Shown: positions 17,215 to 26,356, numbered from the stretch's first letter. The stretch is 64,000 nt of DNA from CAWAND01 sp963783335 (GCA_963783335.1 CAWAND010000004.1:610305-674304); one strand, 5' to 3'. A program made the numbers and translations. Notes: generated from the sequence alone by a model not told the origin.

Positions 17215-20200
17215 ATGACCCAAATCAGTCTGCGCGCCTACATTCGGGAAATCGACAACCTGATAGAGCGAGAGCTTCTCGACGAAGCAATCGCTCACTG
17301 CAGGCATATCTTGCAGACCTACCCCAAACACATCGAGACCTACCGTTTGCTTGGCAAGTCGTACCTGGAGGCCAAGCGCTATGGTGACGCGGCCGACATC
17401 TTCCAGAGAGTACTTTCAGCCGTCCCTGACGACTTTGTCTCGCACATCGGTATGGCGATCGTTCGCGAAGATGAAGGCAACCTGGACTCGGCTATCTGGC
17501 ACATGGAGCGCGCGTTTGAAACCAACCCCGCCAACCCTGCTATTCAGCAGGAGTTGCGCAGGCTGATCGGCCGAAGAGATGGTTTTGAACCTAACAAGGT
17601 TCGACTTACCCGGGGCGCACTTGCCCGCATGTATGCCCAAGGTGAACTCTTTCCCCAGGCCATTGCTGAGCTTCAATCCGCTCTGCAGGAGGACCAAGAG
17701 CGGCCCGATCTGCAAGTGCTGTTGGCCGAGATGTTGTGGCAAACGGACCAGAAGATGGAAGCGGCAGATGTCAGCCGTCAAATCCTGGAGAAGCTGCCGT
17801 TCTGCCAGAAGGCTGCCCGGATCATGGCTGCCGTCCACCAGGAACAGGGCAAATCGGATGAGGGGACAGCTTATCATCGGCGCTTGGCCCAGCTTGATCC
17901 TTATGCTGCCTATGTGGAATACCCGATGGTCGACACCGTCAAGGTCGAAGCCGACACCATCCGCATTGAAAGATTGGATTGGCACCCGGGTCAGCCTCTC
18001 CCCACTTCGGAATCAGCCCAGCCAGATTGGGCCGAATCCCTCGGCGTGGAAATCGAAGGCGATCCGGATGAAATCGACACCGGTGGACCTCTACCATCCT
18101 GGCTTGATGACATCGAGCCCACCGCGGAGTCCCTGGAGATCGACGATGGCGAAGAGGAACCTGCTCCTCAGGCATCACCCTTCGAGACCCCTCCGTCCTT
18201 GGAAGATGAAGAACCCGAAGCCGTGGAAGAAAGCCCCGAGGACGAAAGCCCCGAGGGCGAAATCCCAGATTGGATGACCGACGCGGGCTGGGAAGAGTCC
18301 AGCGGCGAAACAGTTGAGGCCCCAGTCTCGTTCTCAGAAAGTGAGCTCTCCGCTTTGGAACGCGGCCAACTACCAGCCGAAGAAGCGCCAAGCAACGCTG
18401 ACGACGAGGAGTTGGCTCCAGCTGAAATCCCATCCTGGCTCCAAGAAAGGGCACCCACTCCCGGTGAGTCCCAACCGCCGAATGCGGGCCAGGACGCGGG
18501 CTTGCAGCTCGAGGACGACGCCCAATCTGGGGGCCAAGAAGCCCCGGATTGGGTCCAGGAGATCGCTGAGCAGGAGAGCTCCCCAGGCGCGCCTGACGCC
18601 GATGAGCAGGATCTGACCCCTGATTGGCTGGATGAGATGGCGACCGAGGCCAGCGCCGAGGAGTTGAGCTCCGAACTGCCCAGCTTTGAGTTTGCCGAAG
18701 AGGACGAGCCAGTCGACGCTTCCGAGGCAACGGCCGGTCCAGCCGATCAAGGCGAAATCCCTGGTTGGCTTGATGACTCCGAACCAGGCGCCACGTCGAC
18801 CATTCTGACCTGGTTGGGAGATCGCGAAGACGATGAAGACGGCCAAGATGTTGGGGCCGAAGAAGAGAGCGAAACCGTCCCAGACTGGATGGAAGCGGCC
18901 CTGGATCAAGAGGCCGAAGACGAGACCATTCCCAGCGTGTCACCCCAGGACGAATCGGGTGGTGCCCCTCCGGCCTGGCTTTCCGGATTGGCCCAGGCGG
19001 CCGCCGAATCAGAGGAGGCGGAATTCGACGAATTGACTCAGCTTCGCGCTGAATCGGAAGCCACCGTCGAAGATGACCTAGGCGCGGAAGAGGCTCAAGC
19101 CCAGCCGGGAGAGATCCCTGACTGGTTGATGGCCATTCGCGGTGACGAAACTGGCGAAGAGGAGCCTACCGAGGCGGACTTTGAAGCCGAGCTTCCGGTC
19201 TCTTTCCCCTGGGAATCCGACGAGCCTGAACACGAAGAGCCGACCCTTGAAGCCTCAACGGATTTCGAGGAAGAGAGCCAAGCCGATGAAACTCTGCCAC
19301 CGCCGACCGAGCGCACAATACCTTCCGACCTGCCTCCGGCAGACGAAGCCGAAGCAGCAAGTTGGCTGGAAAATCTGAGCGAAGAGACCGATGACAGCTG
19401 GGTATCCAACGTCGAGGGGACAGAAGACGCTGGTCCCGATTCGGCAACGTCCTGGCTTGAAGACCTTGGACAGCCTGATCAAGAGGAGCCGGCTGCCCAA
19501 ATGGAGTCTTCGGCTGAAGAACCTGACTGGATGCGCGGCTTGGAGGACGAGGAAACGGATGACGAGGCCATTGGCGACCTGGCCAGCACCTGGCTAGAGG
19601 GGCTTGCCGATACGTTGGCGGAGACCCCAGCCGAACCGGACGATGCCAGCCCCGAAGCCAAAACCGACAGCGATGATGTGCCCACATGGCTCCTGGATTA
19701 CGAATCTCCTCAGCCAGAGATGGACTTGCCTCAGGTTGAGGAAAAGGAACCTCTGGCTCAAGAACCAGCAGCCGAATCGCCCACTCCCCCGGCTCCTGAA
19801 GACGATACCGACCGCTTGCAGCTCCTGGAAGAATTGGGGCTTCAAGAGTCTGAGACATCAGACACGATGGCCGCGTCCACCGAAGACGTTGCCGAAGAGG
19901 CATATGATCTCGGGCAGCTCGACGGAATGGACGACGATCAAATCTTCGATTGGCTGGAAGGGCTGGCCGCACGCGACGCGGATGAGGCGTCAGAAGAGGA
20001 AGAGCCGGCCGCGTCCAGACTGATGGCCGAAGACACTGTCGAAGCCAGTGAGGCGCCTGCTGAAGACGCCGAGGCTGACTTGGGCTGGTTAGAACAGCTG
20101 GCCGAACAGCGAGGTATCAGCAGTGACATCCAGGCTGGTCCTGCTTCTGCGAGCGGCGCTGGGCAGTCGGTTGAAGACTCGCAGCCAGAAGCCATGCCGG

Positions 20201-21252
20201 ATCTCTCCGCCGAGCAGCCGTCCGAGATGGCGGCCCCCGAGGCGGCCCCGGCTGAATCCCAAGAAGCCCCTCCGACGGTTTCTGGGCAGCCCACCCCGGC
20301 GCATGAAGGCGAGGTCGGTGAACCCGAAGAAACGGCGGCGGCTGAAGCCCCTGATTGGCTGATTGCCGCTCAACAGCAGGCAGCACAGGAACCTGAGGCG
20401 CCACCGCCTCCGGTGGCTCGCCAAGATGCGCCTCAGGCTCCACCGTCAGCTGAAGCTGAGCCTGAGCCGAAACCTGCCGCGCCGTCCGAGGTGTCTTCGG
20501 AAGCGACGCCGCAACCGGAAACCATCTCGCCGACCGAACCCGAACCGGCTGAAGAGCCTCAGGCCCCGCCGCCACCTGTGACTGAGGCTGAGCCGAAACC
20601 CGCCGTGCCGTCCGCGGTGTCTCCGGAAGAGAAACCGCAACCGGAATCCATCTCGCCGATCGAACCCGAACCGGCTGAAGAGCCCAAACCCGATGAAGCG
20701 ACACAGCCTGCCGAACCCCCGGCAACGGTCCCAGTCCCCGCCCTCGATGAGCCAAGCGTGGCGTCCGACAACGGCTTGGAGAGGGCACGTGCAGCCCTTG
20801 AGACAGGTAACGTCGATCGCGCGGCCGATGAGTACAGTCAGCTGATCAAGGCGCGCCGCTCGCTGACCCACGTGGTGGAAGATCTGGAGGCAGCCCTCGA
20901 TCGGGATCCAGAGTCATCCAAGTTGTGGCAGCTTCTTGGCGATGCCTACATGAAGGCCGACCGGACGTCTGAAGCCGTCAAGGCCTACAACCGAGGCATG
21001 AAGGAAGCCGAAGTGCTCAACAGCGCCAGGCAGGCCTTGGCTTCTGGTGACCAGCAGCGCGCCGCAGCCCAGTATGGGATTCTGATCAAGCGCAAGAAGA
21101 AGCTGGACGACGTAATCCGAGACTTGGAGAACGCCGTCGCACAAGCGGATGATCAACCTGCCATCTGGCAGGTTTTGGGGGATGCGTACATGAAGGCCGA
21201 CCGCCTGGACGAATCGATTGAAGCCTATCGAAGAGGCATGAGCTCCGTCTGA
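17215..21252 (+). CDS. TPR protein with long acidic W-[LMV] motif linker
   Basis: A 1345-residue cytoplasmic protein with no signal peptide. Residues 1-~230 are tetratricopeptide repeats (H-C-R-H-I-L-Q-T-Y-P-K-H-I-E-T-Y-R-L-L-G at the start). Residues ~240-1180 are low-complexity and rich in Glu, Asp, Pro and Ala, predicted disordered. They contain 18 short motifs of the form x-P-[DS]-W-[LMV] or S-W-L-E-x-L. Residues ~1190-1345 hold two copies of a ~75-residue TPR-like module, each containing L-G-D-A-Y-M-K-A-D-R. The architecture suggests a scaffold that binds partners repeatedly; the partners and function are unknown. Confidence 0.8.
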   Translation: MTQISLRAYIREIDNLIERELLDEAIAHCRHILQTYPKHIETYRLLGKSYLEAKRYGDAADIFQRVLSAVPDDFVSHIGMAIVREDEGNLDSAIWHMERAFETNPANPAIQQELRRLIGRRDGFEPNKVRLTRGALARMYAQGELFPQAIAELQSALQEDQERPDLQVLLAEMLWQTDQKMEAADVSRQILEKLPFCQKAARIMAAVHQEQGKSDEGTAYHRRLAQLDPYAAYVEYPMVDTVKVEADTIRIERLDWHPGQPLPTSESAQPDWAESLGVEIEGDPDEIDTGGPLPSWLDDIEPTAESLEIDDGEEEPAPQASPFETPPSLEDEEPEAVEESPEDESPEGEIPDWMTDAGWEESSGETVEAPVSFSESELSALERGQLPAEEAPSNADDEELAPAEIPSWLQERAPTPGESQPPNAGQDAGLQLEDDAQSGGQEAPDWVQEIAEQESSPGAPDADEQDLTPDWLDEMATEASAEELSSELPSFEFAEEDEPVDASEATAGPADQGEIPGWLDDSEPGATSTILTWLGDREDDEDGQDVGAEEESETVPDWMEAALDQEAEDETIPSVSPQDESGGAPPAWLSGLAQAAAESEEAEFDELTQLRAESEATVEDDLGAEEAQAQPGEIPDWLMAIRGDETGEEEPTEADFEAELPVSFPWESDEPEHEEPTLEASTDFEEESQADETLPPPTERTIPSDLPPADEAEAASWLENLSEETDDSWVSNVEGTEDAGPDSATSWLEDLGQPDQEEPAAQMESSAEEPDWMRGLEDEETDDEAIGDLASTWLEGLADTLAETPAEPDDASPEAKTDSDDVPTWLLDYESPQPEMDLPQVEEKEPLAQEPAAESPTPPAPEDDTDRLQLLEELGLQESETSDTMAASTEDVAEEAYDLGQLDGMDDDQIFDWLEGLAARDADEASEEEEPAASRLMAEDTVEASEAPAEDAEADLGWLEQLAEQRGISSDIQAGPASASGAGQSVEDSQPEAMPDLSAEQPSEMAAPEAAPAESQEAPPTVSGQPTPAHEGEVGEPEETAAAEAPDWLIAAQQQAAQEPEAPPPPVARQDAPQAPPSAEAEPEPKPAAPSEVSSEATPQPETISPTEPEPAEEPQAPPPPVTEAEPKPAVPSAVSPEEKPQPESISPIEPEPAEEPKPDEATQPAEPPATVPVPALDEPSVASDNGLERARAALETGNVDRAADEYSQLIKARRSLTHVVEDLEAALDRDPESSKLWQLLGDAYMKADRTSEAVKAYNRGMKEAEVLNSARQALASGDQQRAAAQYGILIKRKKKLDDVIRDLENAVAQADDQPAIWQVLGDAYMKADRLDESIEAYRRGMSSV
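18091..20370 (+). repeat. 18 tryptophan short linear motifs in disordered region
   Basis: Motif starts lie near 18091, 18268, 18427, 18541, 18618, 18757, 18805, 18879, 18967, 19113, 19357, 19445, 19519, 19583, 19678, 19940, 20080 and 20347. Each has Trp followed by Leu, Met or Val, usually preceded by Pro-Asp/Ser and followed by acidic residues. Spacing is irregular (16-90 residues), so this is not a simple tandem duplication. Confidence 0.75.
20452..20695 (+). repeat. Imperfect direct repeat in the TPR gene linker
   Basis: Two diverged copies of a ~100-120 bp unit encode A-E-P-x-P-K-P-A-x-P-S, then P-Q-P-E-[TS]-I-S-P, then E-P-E-P-A-E-E-P. They begin near 20455 and 20585, indicating a recent internal duplication. 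Confidence 0.7.
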
Positions 21253-21291
21253 TATCGAGCCAATCGAGGCAGCCAGAAGTGAAGCAAGACG

Positions 21292-21320
21292 AACTCGGGG
21301 TTCACCCCGAGTTCCCTTTG
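21292..21320 (+). terminator. Intrinsic terminator after the TPR gene
   Basis: AACTCGGGG/CCCCGAGTT stem (21292-21300, 21305-21313) with loop TTCA and then CCCTTTG, directly before the ndk ribosome site. The T-run is short, so it may attenuate rather than stop read-through. Confidence 0.5.
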
Positions 21321-21336
21321 TAAGGAGGAGAAACCC

Positions 21337-21786
21337 TTGGAAAGAACGTTGGTACTGATCAAACCTGACGCCGTCCAGCGCGGGCTCATGGGCGAAATTT
21401 TGGGCCGCTTGGAGCGGCGCGGTCTCAGGCTGGTGGCCGCCAAGTTCATGGCAGTTTCCCGCGAGCTGGCTGAAGCCCATTACGCTGTTCACAAGGGCAA
21501 ACCCTTCTATGACGGGCTGATTGAGTACATCACCTCCTCTCCGGTGATGGCCATGGTCTGGGAAGGGCCCAACGCGATCGCTGCCGTGCGTCAGACGATG
21601 GGCGCCACGCGCCCAACCGAAGCCGCCCCCGGCTCAATACGGCATGATTTCGGTTTGGAGGTCGGCCGCAACTTGACCCACGCTTCCGACGCGCCTGAAA
21701 CAGCCGCTGTAGAAGTCGGTCTGTGGTTCCGAGAAGACGAGTTGGTCGACTGGAATCGCGACTTGGATCGCTGGATCCTGGAATAG
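21337..21786 (+). CDS. ndk: Nucleoside diphosphate kinase
   Basis: A 149-residue enzyme that transfers the gamma-phosphate from NTPs to NDPs via a phosphohistidine. The start M-E-R-T-L-V-L-I-K-P-D-A-V is canonical, and the catalytic His is H115 in N-L-T-H-A-S-D. The usual R-G-D-F-G is R-H-D-F-G here. The start codon is TTG at 21337, fixed by a strong AAGGAGG nine bases upstream and by the family N-terminus. Length is normal for the family. Confidence 0.95.
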   Translation: MERTLVLIKPDAVQRGLMGEILGRLERRGLRLVAAKFMAVSRELAEAHYAVHKGKPFYDGLIEYITSSPVMAMVWEGPNAIAAVRQTMGATRPTEAAPGSIRHDFGLEVGRNLTHASDAPETAAVEVGLWFREDELVDWNRDLDRWILE

Positions 21787-21816
21787 ACCGGCACAGCTCA
21801 TACCGATCTCGAGTTG

Positions 21817-22527
21817 ATGCAGATGGAGTCTGTCGCACCGCTTGTGGTCCTGACGGGGGCCGGGATCTCGGCTGAGAGCGGCGTGCCCACATTCCGTGGG
21901 CCCGAGGGACTCTGGAGAAACCACCGCCCCGAGGATTTGGCCACCGAGCAAGCCTTCCAGACCGATCCCAGGCTCGTCTGGCAATTCTACGCTTGGCGCA
22001 GGTCGCTTGTGGCTGAATGCCAACCAAATCTGGCCCACACCTTGTTGGCGTACATTGAGAACCGCCTGGAGCAGTTCTGCCTTATCACGCAGAATGTGGA
22101 TGGGTTGCACCAGGCTGCCGGCAGCCAAAGGCTGATCGAGCTGCACGGCTCCCTTTGGTCCTTCCGATGCACAAGTTGCGGTCACCGTTGGGAGAATCGG
22201 CAGGTGCCGCTTCCGGATGACCTTCCCCGTTGCCCCATGTGCCTGGCTCTTGCTCGCCCGGACGTCGTCTGGTTCGACGAAGCGCTCGACGCATCAATCG
22301 TGCAGGCGGCCGTCTCGGCAGTCGAATCTGCCAGCACAATGCTCGTGGTGGGGACGTCAGCTCGCGTGCTGCCAGCCGCCCAGCTGCCCTTGCTGGCCAA
22401 ACGCGGCGGAGCCCGTTTGATTGAGATCAATCCGAGGTCGACGCCGCTGTCGGCCCAGTGCGACGAAGTCCTGCACGGGCCGGCAACGGAAATGCTGAAG
22501 GTTTGGGTTGAGCGATTTGAGCCTTGA
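21817..22527 (+). CDS. cobB: Class III sirtuin, NAD-dependent deacylase
   Basis: A 236-residue Sir2 protein. The NAD-binding motif is G-A-G-I-S-A-E-S-G-V-P-T-F-R, followed by the catalytic Q-N-V-D-G-L-H. Two Cys pairs (C-T-S-C, C-P-M-C) make the structural zinc site. Y-A-W-R-R matches the Tyr-x-x-Arg acyl-binding signature of class III (SIRT5-like) enzymes, which prefer succinyl or other acidic acyl groups. The start could be TTG 21814, ATG 21817 or ATG 21823; none has a clear ribosome site. It follows ndk by 30 bp. Confidence 0.88.
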   Translation: MQMESVAPLVVLTGAGISAESGVPTFRGPEGLWRNHRPEDLATEQAFQTDPRLVWQFYAWRRSLVAECQPNLAHTLLAYIENRLEQFCLITQNVDGLHQAAGSQRLIELHGSLWSFRCTSCGHRWENRQVPLPDDLPRCPMCLALARPDVVWFDEALDASIVQAAVSAVESASTMLVVGTSARVLPAAQLPLLAKRGGARLIEINPRSTPLSAQCDEVLHGPATEMLKVWVERFEP

Positions 22528-22552
22528 CGTCAGGATCTGGGGAGGCCAACGT

Positions 22553-22909
22553 CTATTTGACGCGGAGAAGAACCCGTCCTGAGCTCCAGAAATCTTCCAG
22601 CTGATAGTAACGCCGCATATCCTTCGAAAACAGGTGCACGATCACATCGCCGAAGTCGATAAGAAGCCAACCGCTTGACGGATCGCCTTCTTGTCGGCCC
22701 AGAGCATTGCCGAATTCGGTTTTCATACGAAGTCGCACTTCGTCGCTCAGCGCCTTCAGCGTCCGTTCACTGGCCCCGGTGGCAATCACGAAGTAGTCTG
22801 TGAAACTGCACTCGCCGACGAGGTCAAGCAGGAGGATGTCTTCGCCTTTCTTGTCCTCCAAGACCTCGACCATTCTCCGGGCCATGCCCAGCGCACCTTC
22901 GTCCATCAC
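22553..22909 (-). CDS. rsfS: Ribosomal silencing factor RsfS
   Basis: A 118-residue Iojap/RsfS-family protein. D-I-L-L-L-D-L, then C-S-F-T-D-Y-F-V-I-A-T-G, G-W-L-L-I-D-F-G-D-V-I-V-H-L-F and R-x-Y-Y-x-L-E-D-F-W are all diagnostic. The family binds ribosomal protein L14 and blocks subunit joining in starvation. The annotated start is GTG 22909; ATG 22906 is equally possible, with AAGGGG just upstream. Confidence 0.93.
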   Translation of the reverse strand: MMDEGALGMARRMVEVLEDKKGEDILLLDLVGECSFTDYFVIATGASERTLKALSDEVRLRMKTEFGNALGRQEGDPSSGWLLIDFGDVIVHLFSKDMRRYYQLEDFWSSGRVLLRVK

Positions 22910-22994
22910 CCCTTGATGTCCTCCTCAGTACGTGGCAAATCCAAATGTGCGTTCAAGCACCCAAGCGGCACCGCGCTCCCGCATCTCAAGGCTT

Positions 22995-23579
22995 TCAATC
23001 CACCGCCGTGCCCAACGGCAAACTCGCAACCACTGAATAGCGTGGGCCTTCGGGGCGCAGCTCGCTCCGCATGAGCGCCAAAGTCTCAACTCGCCACTGA
23101 CCCAGATCCCCAACACTTGCACGAGCCAAGGCTTCGGCCAGCGCCTTCAGATCCAAGCGGCGTAAGCCACGACGGGTTCGCCCCAAAGTCAGGTGAGGGT
23201 GGAACCCCCGCCCCTCCCGATCGAATCCAACCCCAGCCAATGCAGATTCCAATTCCCGATTCAATGCCGTCACGCCCTCTTCAGCCCCGCTTACGCCCAC
23301 CCAGATGACGCGGGGACGTTTGGGATTGGGGAATACCCCCAATCCAGAAGCGCTTAAGTCAAACGGGCGGCAGCCGGCCGCGATTGGACCGGCACTGTCA
23401 ACCACAAGTTGTGCTTCATCGGACGAGATTTCGCCCAGGAACTTGAGGGTCAAATGAATGTTTTCCGGTCTCACCCATCGGACGGTTTCAGGGGGCACGA
23501 ACTCCGTGAGCATATCGATTTGCAGAGCAAGCTGGGCGCGGAGCGCGTCCGGAAGCCTTGACGCCAGGAACGCTCTCAA
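22995..23579 (-). CDS. thpR: RNA 2',3'-cyclic phosphodiesterase (2H family)
   Basis: A 194-residue 2H phosphoesterase, formerly called 2'-5' RNA ligase. Both catalytic H-x-T motifs are present: H42-L-T44 followed by L-K-F-L-G-E, and H129-L-T131 in F-H-P-H-L-T-L-G-R. The N-terminus M-R-A-F-L-A-S-R-L-P fits the family. It starts 1 bp after the stop of the upstream alpha/beta hydrolase, so they are probably co-transcribed. Confidence 0.92.
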   Translation of the reverse strand: MRAFLASRLPDALRAQLALQIDMLTEFVPPETVRWVRPENIHLTLKFLGEISSDEAQLVVDSAGPIAAGCRPFDLSASGLGVFPNPKRPRVIWVGVSGAEEGVTALNRELESALAGVGFDREGRGFHPHLTLGRTRRGLRRLDLKALAEALARASVGDLGQWRVETLALMRSELRPEGPRYSVVASLPLGTAVD

Positions 23580-23580
23580 G

Positions 23581-24401
23581 CTACACGGATTCCTTGTCGC
23601 CTAGAAAACGATCCAGAGCATCCAGATACTCTGACCGGGCGTGGTCGAAGGGATGATGGCCTGCGCTCAATTCAACCAGCTGCGCGCCAGGAATTCGACT
23701 GGCCGCCAACCTTCCCTGATCGGGCGGAATGGTGCGATCCCGGTTGCCCAGGACATACAGAGTCGGACAAGATACGTGCGGCAGATCGTCCATCAGGTCG
23801 CAGTTAAGTGCCGCCTTCATGCTTCCCAGCGCCGAAATCGGCGGTGGTTTTTGCCAGGTCGGATCGCTGACGAAGACGGCCTGTTCCGCCCAGCCGCCGC
23901 CCGGAATGTCCGTTTGTCGAACGCTCGAGCAGACCGGACGCAGCCGGCCATACGCGACGTCCGACGGCCAATGCAGACCGGTACACGAACCGGCGCCACT
24001 CTGGAAGCACTGGGCCGACCACCAATGGATTGATCAGAACAAGCCCGGCCGGCGCCAACTCCGAATCAACAGCCAGCTGAAGTGCGATGGCACCACCCAT
24101 AGAATGGCCAAAGAGCAGTGGGGCGCGTGCCTCCGCCGCCTGGGCCACGGCCTCCACGGTCCGGGCGAAATGCGCGATCGAATACCAGCCCGCACCCGGT
24201 TTGTCTGAATTCGCCGTGTCCGGGAAGGTCCAAAGAAATGCAACGATATCGATCCTGAAGGTGTTCGATCGTGGAGGACCACATCCGGCTGGAGCTGGCC
24301 CAGCCATGGATTAGGATCGCGCCAGGAGCGGAGTTGCGGCCCGAGACACTGTACTGCAAGCGCACACCCTCCACGCTCAGGGTGCGATGTTCTGGCTTCA
24401 T
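23581..24401 (-). CDS. Alpha/beta hydrolase, frame broken twice (probable sequence errors)
   Basis: One ~272-residue hydrolase is spread over three frames. Frame one gives M-K-P-E-H-R-T-L to L-D-L-P-G-H-G; frame two gives S-D-K-P-G-A-G-W and the intact nucleophile elbow G-H-S-M-G-G; frame three gives D-I-P-G-G-G-W to the late catalytic His in A-G-H-H-P-F-D. The breaks are at 24207-24212 (GAATTC where GATTC would keep frame) and ~23918-23922. Removing one base at each gives exactly 273 codons. A TATAAT ends 7 bp before ATG 24401. Substrate unknown; the catalytic triad seems present, so decay is less likely than consensus error. Confidence 0.75.
23918..23922 (-). other. Frameshift site CGAAC (expected CGAC)
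   Basis: Deleting one A on the plus strand restores L-L-E-R-R-Q-T-D-I-P-G-G-G-W. Unlike the other breaks, this one is not at a GANTC motif. Confidence 0.55.
24207..24212 (-). other. Frameshift site GAATTC (expected GATTC)
   Basis: Deleting one base restores G-H-G-D-S-D-K-P in the hydrolase. The site is a GANTC motif expanded by one base. Confidence 0.7.
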
Positions 24402-24408
24402 CGCGGCG

Positions 24409-24414
24409 ATTATA
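24409..24414 (-). promoter_or_regulatory. -10 element of the alpha/beta hydrolase, leaderless
   Basis: Perfect TATAAT on the minus strand, 7 bp before ATG 24401. No good -35 hexamer is visible. Confidence 0.5.
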
Positions 24415-24539
24415 TCATGCTGTCTTGCCTGATCAGGCGCACCAGCGCGGCCGTGGTCATTGGAGTAGAATGGTGCCATCACAGTGTTTCCAGCCCAACA
24501 TGCCGGGTTTGTGTCGCCTGACCTGAAAGGAGCCACAAG

Positions 24540-25193
24540 ATGCTGGTCGGAGAACGGATGACTCATCCTGTAATCACAGTTGAGCCCGATACCCCCGTTC
24601 AGGAGGCGCTCAACATGATGCGCCGAGAGAATGTGCGGCGCATGCCAGTGACCGATTCAGCGGGGCACCTGGTCGGCATTGTAGCCGAGCGTGACCTGCT
24701 GCATGCTTCCCCATCGGACGCCACCAGCCTGAGCGTCTGGGAGCTCAACTACCTGCTGAGCAAGATTGTGGTCAAGGAAGTGATGACCAAAGACGTCGTC
24801 ACCATCACAGAGGACACGCTGCTGGAAACAGCTGCCCGGATCATGGCCGACCGAAAGATCGGCGGCATTCCCGTCATGCGCGATTCCAAGGTTGTCGGGA
24901 TCATGACCGAGACCGATCTGTTCAAGATCTTCCTCGAAATCCTAGGCGCACGCAAAGCAGGCGTTCGCCTCACGGTGATGGTCCCGAACAAGCCCGGCGA
25001 ATTGGCGCAGATCACCAAGGCAATATTTGACCTAGGCGGTAACATTATCGCGATGGGCACGTTCCTCGGTGAAGATACCGAAAGCACGGAGCTAACCATC
25101 AAGGTCGAGGACGTCGACGCCGAAGCGCTGCGGGGTGCCATCGAGCCCATGGTTTCACGCGTGATTGACGTGAGGGACACACTGTCTGCCTGA
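24540..25193 (+). CDS. CBS-domain pair plus ACT domain protein (AcuB-like)
   Basis: A 217-residue soluble protein. Two CBS motifs (residues ~5-60, starting V-G-E-R-M-T-H-P-V-I-T-V; and ~78-135, V-M-T-K-D-V-V-T-I) form a nucleotide-binding Bateman module. An ACT domain (~140-213, L-T-V-M-V-P-N-K-P-G-E-L-A-Q) follows. Such proteins sense adenine nucleotides and amino acids, but the target is not evident. AAAGGAG at 24527-24533 fixes ATG 24540. A TAGAAT at 24466-24471 may be its -10, without a convincing -35. Confidence 0.85.
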   Translation: MLVGERMTHPVITVEPDTPVQEALNMMRRENVRRMPVTDSAGHLVGIVAERDLLHASPSDATSLSVWELNYLLSKIVVKEVMTKDVVTITEDTLLETAARIMADRKIGGIPVMRDSKVVGIMTETDLFKIFLEILGARKAGVRLTVMVPNKPGELAQITKAIFDLGGNIIAMGTFLGEDTESTELTIKVEDVDAEALRGAIEPMVSRVIDVRDTLSA

Positions 25194-25214
25194 CCCGTCA
25201 GACCATGCTCCTAG

Positions 25215-25242
25215 TTGAATTGGGACTTGCATAAGCTACAAT
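25215..25242 (+). promoter_or_regulatory. Promoter of the L,D-transpeptidase gene, leaderless
   Basis: TTGAAT (25215-25220), 16 bp spacer, TACAAT (25237-25242), then 6 bp to GTG 25249. Confidence 0.55.
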
Positions 25243-25248
25243 GAAGTC

Positions 25249-26280
25249 GTGCAGGACGTATTATCCCGGCGCGATTTCTTGACGTTGAGCGGGTTGGCAG
25301 CCGGCGCCCTGGCCTTTTCACCACCGGTGGGCTTGGGCGGTCTGGCGACCACCACCCTGCTCAGAGTCAGCACACGTTGGATCGGCGTTTACGCCGAACC
25401 CTCCTTTCGCGCCCCCCGGCTGAACAAGCTCGTCCGAGACAACTTGGTCACGGCGTACGAGCAGGTCACTTCCGATGAGGGGCCTCCCCACAACCCCTTC
25501 TGGTACCGTCTTGCCGATGGCTACGCGCACACGGGTTACCTTCAGGTCGTGCGCTGGCTCCCGCAGACACCGGTCAAGACGGTTCGCGACGGGGGCGAAC
25601 TGTTCGAGGTCTCTGTTCCCTTCACTCGGTCCTACCGGAAGCCAGACCCCGCCTCCGACCCACTCTACCGGCTCTACTACCAGTCCACTGCCTGGGTGAC
25701 GTCCGTGGTCCGAGGCGCCGATGGCCGGCTCTGGTACCAGCTAAAGGATGACCTGCTCAAGGTAGATTATTTCGTCCGCGCAGAACACCTTCGCCGCATC
25801 ACGCCCCAAGAGCTGGCGCCCATTTCGCCTCATGTCCCCTTGGCCGCCAAACGAATTGAAGTGTCAATTGCCCACCAGGAACTGCGGGCCTATGAGCATG
25901 AGCAGCTCGTGATGCGCACCCGGATTGCTTCCGGCATCCCCAGCGACAAACCGGGAGAAAACGGCATTCCGACCAAGACTCCGCAGGGACGATTCTACGT
26001 TGACAAGAAGATGCCCCTGCGCCACATGGGCGACGGTAACCTGACAGCCAGCCTTGACGCTTACGAGCTTCCCGGCGTGCCTTGGGTGTCCTTCTTCCAC
26101 ATCACCGGAGTCGCCTTCCACGGGACCTACTGGCACAATGACTTCGGCCGCCCCCAGAGCCACGGCTGCGTCAACATGCGCACCGAAGAGGCCAAATGGC
26201 TCTTCCGCTGGACCCTCCCCGAGGTCGCCTACACGGACATCATCAACATCGGCCACGGCACGTCGGTGAACGTCATCTAG
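25249..26280 (+). CDS. Tat-exported L,D-transpeptidase (YkuD family)
   Basis: A 343-residue exported protein. The N-terminus has a twin-arginine motif (S-R-R-D-F-L-T-L-S-G) and hydrophobic core ending near residue 30. SH3-like segments (~35-195) precede the YkuD domain (~198-343) with H-G-T-Y-W-H and the catalytic S304-H-G-C307-V-N-M. The family makes 3-3 cross-links in peptidoglycan or attaches proteins to it. GTG 25249 is chosen because TACAAT ends 6 bp upstream and the Tat motif follows at once. It implies a peptidoglycan-like wall in this organism. Confidence 0.9.
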   Translation: MQDVLSRRDFLTLSGLAAGALAFSPPVGLGGLATTTLLRVSTRWIGVYAEPSFRAPRLNKLVRDNLVTAYEQVTSDEGPPHNPFWYRLADGYAHTGYLQVVRWLPQTPVKTVRDGGELFEVSVPFTRSYRKPDPASDPLYRLYYQSTAWVTSVVRGADGRLWYQLKDDLLKVDYFVRAEHLRRITPQELAPISPHVPLAAKRIEVSIAHQELRAYEHEQLVMRTRIASGIPSDKPGENGIPTKTPQGRFYVDKKMPLRHMGDGNLTASLDAYELPGVPWVSFFHITGVAFHGTYWHNDFGRPQSHGCVNMRTEEAKWLFRWTLPEVAYTDIINIGHGTSVNVI

Positions 26281-26356
26281 GCCGCCGGCCGCGGCCCCAA
26301 TTCATTCCATTTGTGATTTTTTTCATAAGTTGGATTGCTTGACGATTTGAAAAGGG

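Noticed and set aside
17939..20871. Several Arg-rich minus-strand and alternate-frame open frames within the TPR gene
   Set aside because: By-product of the biased Glu/Pro/Ala codon usage of the linker.
23581..24401. Decayed alpha/beta hydrolase pseudogene
   Set aside because: The catalytic elbow and late His are intact and only two single-base insertions separate the frames.
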